Positions 17,164 through 28,139 are shown, numbered from the stretch's first letter. The stretch: 64,000 bases of DNA from Pustulibacterium marinum (GCF_900116665.1 NZ_FPBK01000009.1:113928-177927), one strand, 5' to 3'. Translations and numbers: made by a program. Notes: a model not told the origin generated them from the letters alone.

Positions 17164-20100
17164 TTATAGTTTTAAAGAGAAGTGACTTTGAAATTCTCTA
17201 ACTTCACCTGTACTAGATTCTGTATACACTACCTTAAACCAATAATCATTGGACGGCATTAAAACTCCATTATACATACCATCCCAACCTTGGCTGGTTG
17301 CACTCATTTGTTTTAGTAGTTTTCCTTGTCTGTCGAAGATAAATACTATTGCATTTTCCTGACTTTCCAACCCTATGATTCTCCACTTATCATTTACGCC
17401 ATCGCCATTAGGTGTAAAGTACTTCATGTAATCTATAACGCTTACTTCTATTGAAAGACTACCACAACCATTCACTTCTATAATAGTTACGGTATGTACG
17501 CCTGGTTCAACATTAGTAAATATATTAGAATCTTGAGCAATGTTGTCATCCAATTGGTATTCATAGGTTGAAACACCAGCCCCATTTGCTAATACTTCAA
17601 TAGTATTGTTATCACTAAAGATTTCTGACTGAATAATAGTAGGTGTAACACTTGGCAACGAAGCTTCCTCATAGGTAACTGTATTGGTGGTATAACTACA
17701 TTGATTAACACTCTCTGATGTTGTAATGGTCACATAATAGTCTCCACCTTGAGTTACTTCTATCGTAGGAGTTGTGGCGCCATTACTCCATAGATAAGTA
17801 TACCCAAAACCTAAGTCGGTACCAATGACAGGATTATTTGTAGCATCGATACATACAATACCATCATTCACTATTTCTAAGGTTACTTCTGGCATTGGTT
17901 CAACCAATAATTCTATCTCTATAGGTTCTCCATTGGTACAACCCGTGGTATTATTAGTGACTACTGCATAAATAAAAGTACTTTCAGATTCATATGCTGC
18001 TGCATCTTCATCAGTGATCGGACTTATTTGTGCTAAGGCATTGTCGTAGGTTTCATAAAAAGTTACCGTATATCCGTTTGGATCCTGCCCCATCAAAATA
18101 GTAGATTCCAAAGATGTCAAATCAAATATTTCTACACCATCATTATTGTAATAACCATCTTCTGTAAGGCTTTCACAAACTGCATATATCCCGGGAGTTG
18201 CTGCCAATGGTGCTTGTTCTATATCCATAGTATAAGCTACCACTTGTATACATCCGGTTTCTAAATCTTCTACACGAGCATACATTTCTAAGGTTCCATA
18301 AACATCTACATAAGGACCAATAATCATTGGATAACCAGCTTCAGCAGCAGCTTCTGTAGCGTAATAGCTAATTTCTAATCCGTCCAAGGAACCACCATCT
18401 ACTACAAAACTATCCATGTCTGTTAATAATACTTTTTCAATATCATTATTATCTAGCTCACAAACATAAAAGAAGTTTGCATCTGTAACCTCTGGTAACG
18501 GATGTACTATCAAATCAAAATCTACAATGGTTAAACATCCTGTAACATCATTGGTAACCCCTACATAAATAGTTTGATTGTAGGAAGAAACATTATAATA
18601 AGCCTCTGGATTAGCAATAGCATTAGCACCTTCAAAAGCATCTTCGTAACTTTCATAATAGGTTGCTGACACTCCCGATTCTCCATTTAATAATGCTAAT
18701 TCGTCTTGCATAAGATCAAAAACCACCTGACCGTTATTTTCGTCTCCATCTAAATCATCATCACATGCTTCCAATGGCTCCATAGCTGCTAAAGGTGTAG
18801 GATTGTTCAACACACGTAATGTTACAGTTGTAAATGTGGTACAGCCGGTAATTACATCTTCTACACGCACGTATAGGTTTTGAGGATTCGCGTAATTGGT
18901 ATAAGCCGTATCATCTGGAATTTCATTTACATTGTTTTGAGCATCTGCCATAGATTCAAAGAAATGCACCGAATACCCACCAACATCCCCTGTAATTTCA
19001 TCTTTTTCCCATGTAAGATCAAAGACCAGCGTTTCATCACCTTCTTCTCCAAAATCATCACACAAGGCTAAATCATAATCATAATTTGGATTGATCACCG
19101 GGTTTTCATGCACCAATAAATCAAATGCTCTTACAGTGAAACATCCGGTAGTATTGTTTTCCAAACGTACATAGATTGTTTGTTGATAAGGGTTAACATT
19201 GGTGTAATTCAATGGCAACGAGTTTTCTCCCAATACAGCCTCTGCTTCTGTTTGATAATAACTGATGCTAAAATCTGAAGTACTTTGATCTACATACACA
19301 GCATCATTTTCCAGAGTTAAATCGAACTCCGCTAAACCATCTACTACACTATCATCACAGATCTCCAAATCTGGTAAATTGGCCGAAACAACCGGCGTAT
19401 TTTGAACAATCAAATCTAATGGAATAACAGAAACACATGAGTTTACATCCCACGTTAAACGAATGTAAATAGTTTGTAAGTAAGGCACTATGTTATCATA
19501 CATGCTTGTTAGCTCATTGGTTGCTGTTGTAGCATCAATATAAGTTTCGAAGAAGGAAACCTCATAATTAGCACTGGAATCTGTAATGGCAGCTTCAGCC
19601 ATACTTTCAATATCAAAAGAACCAAAACCATCGTTATCCGGATCACAATAGGTCAATGCATCCAAAACCACATCATTTGGAGGCGTTGGGTTTACAATAA
19701 GTTCTAAAGGTTCTATAGAAAAACAACCCGAAACCGCATGTTCTATTCGTATATAAACGGTTTGTTGATCTGGAGTAATATTCTGATACATACTGGATAT
19801 TGTATTCACTCCATCTTCAGCATCCTCATACGTTTCGTGGTACGAAATATAATATTGCTGTCCGTTATTTGGTAGTATCCCATTATTGATACTTTCAATA
19901 TCAAACTCAGCAAAACCATCATGGTCTATATCACATTCTTCTATAGAACCTGCAGCTAAGGTATCTGGTATCTCTGCTATTTTTAACTCTAAAGTTGTGG
20001 TATTGTAACACCCAGTAATGGTATTTTCTAATCTCACATAGATTGTCTCATCTGGCGTCTGTGTGTTGGTATACACATCTGGCAACGCACTTGTTGCAGC

Positions 20101-23100
20101 TTGAGCATCTTCTAAAGTAGAATAATAGGTAACTGAAATATTGGTTTGTCCGTTTAATATTTCAGCATTCATGGTATTCAACTCATAATCGTAGTACCCG
20201 TCTTGGTCTTGATCACACCCATAATATGGATAAGGAACTATAACCTCTGGAACTGGATTGATCTGAATATCGAATGAAGCAAAGCTGACACAAGAAGTAT
20301 CATTGTTATCCAAACGGATGTATATGGTTTGTCCTCCTTCAACGGTATTATTAAAGCTTGAAGGGTTGGCAATAGCATTGTTACTTGCAATGGCATCTTC
20401 TTCTGATGTGAAATAAGATATGGTGAAGTCATCTTCATAACCGTTGAAAATTTCCGTTTCATACTGTGTTAAATCAAATGATTCTATACCATTGTTACTA
20501 CTATCATCACAAACTTCTATAGTATCTAATGAACCTACTTCAAGAGCATGAGAGGCTATCAGGTCAAAAGATACAGAAGCTGTACAACCAATATCTTCTT
20601 GTGCCACACAGTAATCTAACACTCTTACTTGTTGCAGGTTATAAGCTGCACCTGTTGCTCCAGTAAACCCCCAGTAAACATAAGGAGAACCATCAAACAC
20701 TTCATTAGTAATATCTATAGTAGCATTGATAACTAGAGAACCATCAAAAGTTACTGTAAAAGTTTGCGCTTCTACATCCCAATGGAATATGGCGCTATGC
20801 CAAGCTCCGTCTTCTAAATTCCCTGCATTATAGTAGGGAGTAATAGCAGAATGTGCCGCTACATTCTGAGGGTTCCCGTCTTGAATAAGAGCTATATGGT
20901 CATTACTAATTGGATCTACACTAACTCCATTATCATATGTATCAAACTCCACAGCAAAAGAAGGAGAAATCCCAGCAAATCCAAGTCCGCCACCTAGAGA
21001 TCCGGCATTTACAGATAGTGGTTGAATTACAAATGCCATTCCATCTGCACCAGCATCATTATTCCCAAAATACATTTCACTTTCCACAGTAAAATCTTCC
21101 GATAGATCTAACATGATATCTGCCCAGGCACTTCCGTTTTGACCAGATTGATTTGCAGTTAAACGTATGGTCTCGTCATCAGAAAGCAGTACTGCATCAT
21201 CATTCAACGTAAAATCTGTTGACTCAAATTCATAACAAACGGAATACGAATCGGTTACATTGGCTGTTATAGTTTGTGAAGCAGATTCATATGGATTTGG
21301 CAATTCGTCTCCAATTAAGTTTCCGTCTTCATCAAAATACTGAATAGAAACGCCTTCCATATCACCAATAATACTTTCGGTAACTCCCGAAGTATCAAAA
21401 GATGCAATTCCTGAATCATCTGATAAACATTCTAAGATATCTTCTGGTTGATTAATTACAGGAGTTGAATAGGAATTTACCGTAAAACTTGTGGTTGCAT
21501 AACAATCGCTATTAATTGTATTTTCTACCCTAACATATAAGGTTGCTACAGATTCTGAAGGAATTTCGTATGCATCAATACTACTAATTGCATTGGTTGC
21601 CGCAAGGGCATCTGCTTCGTTCTCATATACTGAAGCCGTAAAATCGTCTGTACTTTGTCCGTTTAAAATCTGCGTAAGTTGAGTATTCAAATCTAAAGTT
21701 ACCGTTCCGCTACCATCATCACAGATATATAGATCTTCTATTTCGGTTACCTCCGGAAGCATATTCACCACAATATTAAAACTCGTAGTACTGTAACAAC
21801 CAGAATTTGTTTCTTCTAAACGAACATAGATGGTTTGCTGAAATTCTTCTTCGTTTTCATAGGTCTGAGGAACTGAAAAAGCATCGGTTGCATTTTCTGC
21901 ATCTTCCGCTGTGTAATAATACGTTACCTCTACCCCAGTTTGTCCATTTAAAATTTCGTCTTCTTTAGAGGTCAGATTGAAATTTGCATACCCTTCATTG
22001 GGTGTTTCTCCACATAAAAGATAATCTTCAATAGCTGAAACTTCAGGAACTGTACCAATGGTAATTTCATAAGAATTAGACGTGTCACATTCTGTTTCTA
22101 CATCATCTGGAGGTACAATGGTATAGGTTATATTGTAGGTTCCGGGAGTACTATCTGTTACATTTACTTCACCCGTTGTTGCGTCTATAACCAATCCGTC
22201 TTCCGAAGTAAAAGTTCCACCTTCATAAAAACCATCAGCAAGTGTTGGTATTATGTTTTCTGAACCTTGACAAACGGCGTCTTCACCATAGGAAAAACTC
22301 AAATTGAAACCTTGAAATACTACTTCCAGTTCTGACACACAATAGGTTCCATTCCAGGTATAATGATACGTTCCCGGAATACTGAATCCACTAATAGTTG
22401 TTGTATTTGAGTTTGGATCGACAATCACTGTTTCACCTGGGTTATCATCGGCAGCAATCCAGTTACCACCACCTGCAGCTTCCACCTCCACTTCAGCATT
22501 AGAACAATCTATTGTATATGGGTTTTCAGTAAGAATTCCATTGTTTGCTGTAATACTCACAGCATCCAAAAAGTTCCCCACAGTTGGGTCTCCACCGGCT
22601 GTTGAAACCGCTTCAAAAATAAAACGCGTAATGGGTTGGGAGTCTGGCGAAGTATAGTTTCCACTATAATAAACCCATGCTGCATTGTTTGTAGAAAATG
22701 TATCTACTACTTCGTAAGGACCGCCGGGAGGCCCTGATAAAATTTGACAAACATCAAAACCTGCAGCTCTTGCTCTATGCGCAAAACTATAGGTAAAAGA
22801 GGTTGACAACGGTGTTTCATAATCTTGATAAATCCCTGCATCTTCATCTGCATTCAATTCTACAAATTGACTTCCTGAAAAACCAGGTACATCTTCAAAA
22901 TTAGGTACCGGCCATACTTCTATCAACCCTGATGTAGCGGTAGTTCTCCAACCTTGCATCATATCTTGATCTATTTGAGGAGGGTATATACCTATAACAA
23001 CCGGTGATTCAAAATCACTATTGATGGTTCTAATGGCACATGAAAAACTATCTACATTTGCAGGAAGTTCTGGGACATTGACACACAAATCAAAGTTGGT

Positions 23101-23541
23101 TGCATTAACTGCTGTAGAGTTATCCGTAACTCGTAGTAAATAAGAAATTCCTACTTCAAGATCCGTTGCTAAAATATTATTGAGGCTTGTACAGTACAAT
23201 TCTGTTAAACTTGAACAAGTACCCGAATACAATGTAAGTACAACCTCGTCAAAAGTGCTTCCTAAATTCCCTCCGTTTGGATTTACAATTTCAATTTGAT
23301 GTGTATTTGAAGTTGCGGTAAATTGATACCACAAATCGCCACTGTTTGTATCGGCACAACTGTTATCTTCCGAAGAAACTGTTGCATTGGTAAAAGTCAC
23401 ATTGGTTACATCTGTACATTGATCATCATCATTAACTTGTAGTGTCGTAGCGTTTGAACACTCATCATTTGATGTCGTTTGAGAGAAAACAATACACGAG
23501 AAAAACACTAAAATTACGGTTAGATAATTTTTGAATTTCAT
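17164..23541 (-). CDS. Giant T9SS type B surface protein with L-type lectin domain
   Basis: The 2125-residue protein has a signal peptide (cleavage near VFSQ), an N-terminal beta-rich domain (about 25-160) and a second jelly-roll-like domain (about 165-340). About twelve degenerate 85-95-residue repeats follow. Each holds a Cys-Asp-rich turn, a FDL strand, a VTYY-type strand and a QTIYVRLE strand. An L-type lectin-like domain (about 780-980) sits inside the third repeat. Residues from about 2038 form a gliding-motility-type (type B) C-terminal domain beginning YFTPNGDGVND. It is probably exported by T9SS as an adhesin or glycan-binding surface fibre. Its last 2.2 kb is closely related to the end of the gene at 23774. 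The ligand is unknown. Confidence 0.88.
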   Translation of the reverse strand: MKFKNYLTVILVFFSCIVFSQTTSNDECSNATTLQVNDDDQCTDVTNVTFTNATVSSEDNSCADTNSGDLWYQFTATSNTHQIEIVNPNGGNLGSTFDEVVLTLYSGTCSSLTELYCTSLNNILATDLEVGISYLLRVTDNSTAVNATNFDLCVNVPELPANVDSFSCAIRTINSDFESPVVIGIYPPQIDQDMMQGWRTTATSGLIEVWPVPNFEDVPGFSGSQFVELNADEDAGIYQDYETPLSTSFTYSFAHRARAAGFDVCQILSGPPGGPYEVVDTFSTNNAAWVYYSGNYTSPDSQPITRFIFEAVSTAGGDPTVGNFLDAVSITANNGILTENPYTIDCSNAEVEVEAAGGGNWIAADDNPGETVIVDPNSNTTTISGFSIPGTYHYTWNGTYCVSELEVVFQGFNLSFSYGEDAVCQGSENIIPTLADGFYEGGTFTSEDGLVIDATTGEVNVTDSTPGTYNITYTIVPPDDVETECDTSNSYEITIGTVPEVSAIEDYLLCGETPNEGYANFNLTSKEDEILNGQTGVEVTYYYTAEDAENATDAFSVPQTYENEEEFQQTIYVRLEETNSGCYSTTSFNIVVNMLPEVTEIEDLYICDDGSGTVTLDLNTQLTQILNGQSTDDFTASVYENEADALAATNAISSIDAYEIPSESVATLYVRVENTINSDCYATTSFTVNSYSTPVINQPEDILECLSDDSGIASFDTSGVTESIIGDMEGVSIQYFDEDGNLIGDELPNPYESASQTITANVTDSYSVCYEFESTDFTLNDDAVLLSDDETIRLTANQSGQNGSAWADIMLDLSEDFTVESEMYFGNNDAGADGMAFVIQPLSVNAGSLGGGLGFAGISPSFAVEFDTYDNGVSVDPISNDHIALIQDGNPQNVAAHSAITPYYNAGNLEDGAWHSAIFHWDVEAQTFTVTFDGSLVINATIDITNEVFDGSPYVYWGFTGATGAAYNLQQVRVLDYCVAQEDIGCTASVSFDLIASHALEVGSLDTIEVCDDSSNNGIESFDLTQYETEIFNGYEDDFTISYFTSEEDAIASNNAIANPSSFNNTVEGGQTIYIRLDNNDTSCVSFASFDIQINPVPEVIVPYPYYGCDQDQDGYYDYELNTMNAEILNGQTNISVTYYSTLEDAQAATSALPDVYTNTQTPDETIYVRLENTITGCYNTTTLELKIAEIPDTLAAGSIEECDIDHDGFAEFDIESINNGILPNNGQQYYISYHETYEDAEDGVNTISSMYQNITPDQQTVYIRIEHAVSGCFSIEPLELIVNPTPPNDVVLDALTYCDPDNDGFGSFDIESMAEAAITDSSANYEVSFFETYIDATTATNELTSMYDNIVPYLQTIYIRLTWDVNSCVSVIPLDLIVQNTPVVSANLPDLEICDDSVVDGLAEFDLTLENDAVYVDQSTSDFSISYYQTEAEAVLGENSLPLNYTNVNPYQQTIYVRLENNTTGCFTVRAFDLLVHENPVINPNYDYDLALCDDFGEEGDETLVFDLTWEKDEITGDVGGYSVHFFESMADAQNNVNEIPDDTAYTNYANPQNLYVRVEDVITGCTTFTTVTLRVLNNPTPLAAMEPLEACDDDLDGDENNGQVVFDLMQDELALLNGESGVSATYYESYEDAFEGANAIANPEAYYNVSSYNQTIYVGVTNDVTGCLTIVDFDLIVHPLPEVTDANFFYVCELDNNDIEKVLLTDMDSFVVDGGSLDGLEISYYATEAAAEAGYPMIIGPYVDVYGTLEMYARVEDLETGCIQVVAYTMDIEQAPLAATPGIYAVCESLTEDGYYNNDGVEIFDLTSLESTILMGQDPNGYTVTFYETYDNALAQISPITDEDAAAYESESTFIYAVVTNNTTGCTNGEPIEIELLVEPMPEVTLEIVNDGIVCIDATNNPVIGTDLGFGYTYLWSNGATTPTIEVTQGGDYYVTITTSESVNQCSYTTNTVTYEEASLPSVTPTIIQSEIFSDNNTIEVLANGAGVSTYEYQLDDNIAQDSNIFTNVEPGVHTVTIIEVNGCGSLSIEVSVIDYMKYFTPNGDGVNDKWRIIGLESQENAIVFIFDRQGKLLKQMSATSQGWDGMYNGVLMPSNDYWFKVVYTESSTGEVREFQSHFSLKL

Positions 23542-23717
23542 ATTGGTTGGATGGTTTTTTTAGTTGGAGCGGAAAATTAGTTATTTTTAAAAGTTTGACC
23601 ACATTCAAATCATCATAATTTAGTATCACATACGTGTTATGAAGCGAATAAACATACTCATTGATGTACTTTTGTTTGATTTTTAACAGATTTAAGCAAC
23701 AAAGCATAGAAAACTAA

Positions 23718-23741
23718 AATCCCAAGCAACGGCTCGGGATT
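23718..23741 (-). terminator. Terminator after the upstream giant paralogue
   Basis: A stem AATCCC / GGGATT continues past one mismatch into AGC / GCT around an AACG loop. On the minus strand it is followed by TTTAGTTTTC. It separates the two giant genes into different transcripts. Confidence 0.7.
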
Positions 23742-23773
23742 CTTTATTACTTCTCTAAGAGTTTCTATAAAAC

Positions 23774-26700
23774 TTACTTCTTCATCGCAAAGTGATCGGT
23801 GTACTCTTTCACTTCTCCAGTGCTTGGTTCGGTATACACAACTTTGAACCAATAGTCATTGGAAGTGAGTATTTTTCCATTGTACGTTCCGTCCCAACCT
23901 TCGCTGGTAGCGTTTAGCTGTTTTATTAATTTCCCATAACGGTCAAAAATGAATACCTGAGCATTCTCCTGATTTTCTAATCCGATGATTCTCCAGGTAT
24001 CATTGACACCATCTCCGTTTGGAGTGAAGTACTTCATATAATCTACAACACTTACTTCGATAGTTAAGCTTCCACAGCCGTTTACTTCGGTGATGGTTAC
24101 TGTATGAACTCCCGGTTCTACATTTGTAAATAAGCCACTGTCTTGCACAGGATTGTCGTCTAACTGGTATTCATATGCTGAACTTCCGGATCCGTTAGCG
24201 GTTACTTCTACGGTGTTGTTACCGCTGAACATTTCTGATTGAATCACTGTTGGCGTTACACTTGGTAGCGATGCTTCTTCAAAAATTACTGAGTTACTAG
24301 TATAGCTACATTGATTGATACTGTTGGTATTGGTTACCGTAACAAAATACTCCCCACCTTGGGTTACTTCGATGGTTGGCGTGGTTGCTCCGGTACTCCA
24401 TTCATACGTGTATCCTGAACCTAAATCAGTTCCGATAACTGGATTATCAGTTGCATCGATACAGATGATTCCGCTATTTTTCAATTCTAAAGTTACTTCT
24501 GGCATTGGCTCTACAATCAATTCAATTTCGATTGGTTCTCCGTTGGTACAACCCGTATCATTATTAGTGACAACTGCATAGATAATTTGACCAGCACTTT
24601 CGTAAGCCGCTACACCTTCCTCTTCAATAGCACTGATTTGCGCTAAGGCATTATCATAAGTTTCATAGAAACTTACCGTATATCCGTTGGGATCTTGACC
24701 GTCTAAGATGGTTTCTTCTAGAGTTGTTAGATCGAATATTTCTACCCCATCATTGTTGTAATAACCATCTTCGGTTAAGCTTTCACATAATGCATAGGCT
24801 TCTGGTTGACCCGCTAGTGGCGCTTGTTCTATGTCTATTTCGTAGCCTACGGTTTGTGCACAACCTGTAACAAGATCTTCTACTCGTGCGTAGATAGTCA
24901 TGGTGCCATTTACGGTGATGGCCCCAACAATTTCGTGGGTTCCGGCTTCTGCGTAGGCTTCCGTAGTGTGGTAGGTGATTTCTAAATCAGTAGCATCTCC
25001 ACCGTCTAACACAAAGCTATCCATATCGGTCAGGGGAATGGTTGCTACATCATTGTTGTCTACTTCACATAAATAATACATTGGTTCTTCGGTTACTTCT
25101 GGTAATGGATGAACGATTAATTCAAAATCGGTAATAGTCAAACAACCCGTTGCGTCGTTGGTGACTGCTACATAAATAGTTTGGTTGTATTGAGAAACAT
25201 TGTAATAACTTTCAGGATTCGAAATAGCATTCGTACCTGCAAAAGCATCGTCATAACTTTCGTAATACGTTGGCGTTACTCCTGTTTCGCCATTTAAAAT
25301 AGCCAACTCATCAATCGTTAAATCGAATACCGTTTGGCCGTTGTTTTCATCTCCATCATCATCATCGTCACAAGCTTCTAAAGCATCGATTTCTGATAAT
25401 GGTGTTGGATTGTTCAATACGCGTAAGGTTACTGTGGTGAACGAAGTACAACCTGTAATAGCATCTTCTACACGTACAAAAACAGTTTGTGGATTTTCAA
25501 GATTTGTATAAGCTGTATCTGGAATAATCTGGTTGGTATTGTTCTCTGCATCTGCCAAGGTTTCGTAATATAGCACCATATAACCATCTACGCCACCGGT
25601 TACTTCTTCATTTTCTACAGTAAGATCGAATATTAAAGTTTCATCACCATCTTCTCCAAAATCATCACACAAAGCTAGTTCGTTGTCATAATCTGGATTG
25701 ATCACTGGATTTGGATGTACGATAAGATCAAACTCTCGCACCGTGTAACAACCCGTAGCGTTGGTTTCTAAACGTACGTAAATGGTTTGTAAAAATGGGG
25801 TGATGTTGGTATAGTATGTTGGTAAAGGACTCTGATCAGCTATCGCATCATCTTCGGTTGCGTGGTAGCTAATACTAAACTCTGAAGTACTCTGAGTGCC
25901 GTAAACTGCTTCGTTTTGAAGACTCAAATCAAACTCTGCTAAGCCATCGGCTACTGAATCATCACAAATTTCCAAAGGCTCTAAATTAACCGGTACTACA
26001 GGGGTTGGATGTACGATCAGTTCTAAAGGTGCTACATCATAACAGCCCGTGATAGCATCTTCTACACGTACATACATGGTTTGATCATTTGGATAAATGT
26101 TTTCATACATGCTTTCAAAGGCATTGACATTTGTATCGGCATCCGATTCAGTTTCGTGAACCGTTACAATATAGTCTCCGTCATCTGGAACTACTTCACT
26201 AACTACTGCATCTATGTCAAATTCGCCATAACCGTCATTGTCCGGATCACAGAATTCCATTGGCGCTGGCGCCACAGCAACGGGTGGTGTGGATACTACT
26301 AATTGAAGGGTGGTGGTACTTTGACAGCCCGCTATGACATTCTCTAATAATACATATAACGTTTGTGTGGGTGTTTGCACATTGGTATAAGAACTTGGCA
26401 ATGGATTTTGTTCATTCTCCAAATCCTCTTGAGAAGCGTAATACGTCACACTAATATTTTGTTGGCCATTTACAATTTCAGCATTCTTTTCTGTAAGCAT
26501 AAACGTTACCATACCATCCATAGTGGCATCATCACATCCATACAAAGGAGTAGGAATTATAGTTTCTGGAGCACCAAGTACTTCAATTACAAAGGACGCT
26601 ACATTGTAGCAACCCGTGCTTAATTCCTCTAACCTCACATAAATAGTTTGTTCATTTTCCACCGTATTTGTATACGCTTCTGGAGTTGAAATAGCCAAGG

Positions 26701-27982
26701 CTGTATCTCCATCAATGGCAGCAGTTTCTGTTTCGTAATACGTAATAGAATAATCTGCTGTTGCTTCATCATCAAGAACATTGGTATCTTGAAGCGTTAG
26801 ATCAAAGGTTTCAAAACCATCATTGTTTTCATCATCACACAATGAAAGGGGTTCCAAAGTACCAATTTCCGGCGCTGAAACGACTAATTGAAAAGGAACA
26901 ATCGTAAAACATCCATAGGTATCATCTTCTAGTCTAGCAAATACTTCTTGCTCATAAGCTTGCGTATTGGTATATGCTTCTGGAGTGGTGATAGGACTCA
27001 CTTGATTCTCAGCTCCGGCTTGATTTTGATAATATGTAATGGTAAAACCGGTATTATCAGAAATCATTTCAGCCTCTACGGCCGTTAAATCAAATGTAGC
27101 ATAACCATCTAAAGCACCGGAATCACATATAATATAATCCGCAACTTCATTAGCCGCAGGTGCACTATTTACATTGAAGGTAATGTGCTGAATCATAGTA
27201 ATCGCTCCGTCTTCATTGGTGACACTCGCGTATACATCCATAGGGCTTTCCGATGCATTCAAAGTATAGGGTGTATTTAAATTATCTGTTCCCAATACCT
27301 CAGCAGATTCTTGATTATCATAAAAAGTAATACTGATGTCGTCACTACCCGAGGCAATAGCATCTGCAATGGTATCTAGGTCAAACTCCGCACTACCATC
27401 TCCATCATTATCACAAGCATAGTAATCTTCACCCTCATAAACACAATCTAACACTGCATCTCCTCCAAAGGATAACGTAAATCCTGATTGTGTACCAGAC
27501 CACCTATCAATGGCGATCAAAATAATATCTCCAGGTACTACATCATAATAACGAACCAAACCAGGATCTGGCATACCATCTACACCTGCTCCTTCACATA
27601 GTTCGGTGGCATCCAAGTCCAATCCAATAGTATAAATCCCAACATTCGTTGGGTTGTTTTGAGAGCCTCTATCTGCTGTACCCAAATTACTCAAATCCGG
27701 GTTTTTCCATGAGACAAAATCAAAATCGATATTATTCTCAGGAGTCAATAAAAAAGTAAACGTTGAACCCGACTGTACCTGCACCAGATAGAACGACAAA
27801 TTATCTGTCAAGGCAGAATTAGAACAAGGAGTGAATATAGTATTAATTCCTGTACTCCCAGGAGATTCCGCTAAGAGATCTTGGTCTGTACATACAAAGT
27901 TAACGATACCGGAAACATCCTGAGATCGAACAACTTGAAAAGCACATACCAATAAAAAGGTTATACATAGTTTTATTTTCAT
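23774..27982 (-). CDS. Giant T9SS type B surface protein, paralogue without lectin
   Basis: The 1402-residue protein has a signal peptide (cleavage near VRSQ) and an N-terminal beta domain of about 160 residues. About ten 85-95-residue repeats follow, of the same kind as in the neighbouring gene, with Asp-rich turns such as DNDGDG and DPDNDG that could bind calcium. A type B T9SS C-terminal domain begins near residue 1315. From about residue 665 to the end it parallels the last five repeats and tail of the gene at 17164, while the N-terminal parts differ. A -7 element lies at 28031. The likely role is a surface adhesin or matrix protein; no enzymatic domain is visible. Confidence 0.86.
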   Translation of the reverse strand: MKIKLCITFLLVCAFQVVRSQDVSGIVNFVCTDQDLLAESPGSTGINTIFTPCSNSALTDNLSFYLVQVQSGSTFTFLLTPENNIDFDFVSWKNPDLSNLGTADRGSQNNPTNVGIYTIGLDLDATELCEGAGVDGMPDPGLVRYYDVVPGDIILIAIDRWSGTQSGFTLSFGGDAVLDCVYEGEDYYACDNDGDGSAEFDLDTIADAIASGSDDISITFYDNQESAEVLGTDNLNTPYTLNASESPMDVYASVTNEDGAITMIQHITFNVNSAPAANEVADYIICDSGALDGYATFDLTAVEAEMISDNTGFTITYYQNQAGAENQVSPITTPEAYTNTQAYEQEVFARLEDDTYGCFTIVPFQLVVSAPEIGTLEPLSLCDDENNDGFETFDLTLQDTNVLDDEATADYSITYYETETAAIDGDTALAISTPEAYTNTVENEQTIYVRLEELSTGCYNVASFVIEVLGAPETIIPTPLYGCDDATMDGMVTFMLTEKNAEIVNGQQNISVTYYASQEDLENEQNPLPSSYTNVQTPTQTLYVLLENVIAGCQSTTTLQLVVSTPPVAVAPAPMEFCDPDNDGYGEFDIDAVVSEVVPDDGDYIVTVHETESDADTNVNAFESMYENIYPNDQTMYVRVEDAITGCYDVAPLELIVHPTPVVPVNLEPLEICDDSVADGLAEFDLSLQNEAVYGTQSTSEFSISYHATEDDAIADQSPLPTYYTNITPFLQTIYVRLETNATGCYTVREFDLIVHPNPVINPDYDNELALCDDFGEDGDETLIFDLTVENEEVTGGVDGYMVLYYETLADAENNTNQIIPDTAYTNLENPQTVFVRVEDAITGCTSFTTVTLRVLNNPTPLSEIDALEACDDDDDGDENNGQTVFDLTIDELAILNGETGVTPTYYESYDDAFAGTNAISNPESYYNVSQYNQTIYVAVTNDATGCLTITDFELIVHPLPEVTEEPMYYLCEVDNNDVATIPLTDMDSFVLDGGDATDLEITYHTTEAYAEAGTHEIVGAITVNGTMTIYARVEDLVTGCAQTVGYEIDIEQAPLAGQPEAYALCESLTEDGYYNNDGVEIFDLTTLEETILDGQDPNGYTVSFYETYDNALAQISAIEEEGVAAYESAGQIIYAVVTNNDTGCTNGEPIEIELIVEPMPEVTLELKNSGIICIDATDNPVIGTDLGSGYTYEWSTGATTPTIEVTQGGEYFVTVTNTNSINQCSYTSNSVIFEEASLPSVTPTVIQSEMFSGNNTVEVTANGSGSSAYEYQLDDNPVQDSGLFTNVEPGVHTVTITEVNGCGSLTIEVSVVDYMKYFTPNGDGVNDTWRIIGLENQENAQVFIFDRYGKLIKQLNATSEGWDGTYNGKILTSNDYWFKVVYTEPSTGEVKEYTDHFAMKK

Positions 27983-28030
27983 GAGCGGTTTGGCTGGTTA
28001 AATATGTAAAGAAATGTTATTTAAAAGTTT

Positions 28031-28038
28031 CAAAGTTA
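28031..28038 (-). promoter_or_regulatory. -7 element (TAACTTTG on the minus strand)
   Basis: The plus strand reads CAAAGTTA, 49 bp upstream of the start at 27982. It is an exact consensus match in an AT-rich region. Confidence 0.55.
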
Positions 28039-28077
28039 ACAAAAATGAAAGTCGTTTGTAAAGGTTTTCCCAAAAAG

Positions 28078-28108
28078 AAACTCCTGCTTTTTATAAAAAC
28101 AGGAGTTT
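28078..28108 (-). terminator. Terminator after the aldehyde dehydrogenase operon
   Basis: The stem AAACTCCTG / CAGGAGTTT extends inward through TTTTTA / TAAAAA past a bulged C. On the minus strand the run TTTCTTTTT follows. It lies 32 bp after the stop at 28140. Confidence 0.8.
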
Positions 28109-28139
28109 TATAATTTTAGTATACATACAAGATTCTCTC

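Noticed and set aside
23465..23852. Two short leftward frames between the giant paralogues
   Set aside because: They overlap the signal peptide of one gene, the C-terminal domain of the other and the terminator, and show no family features.
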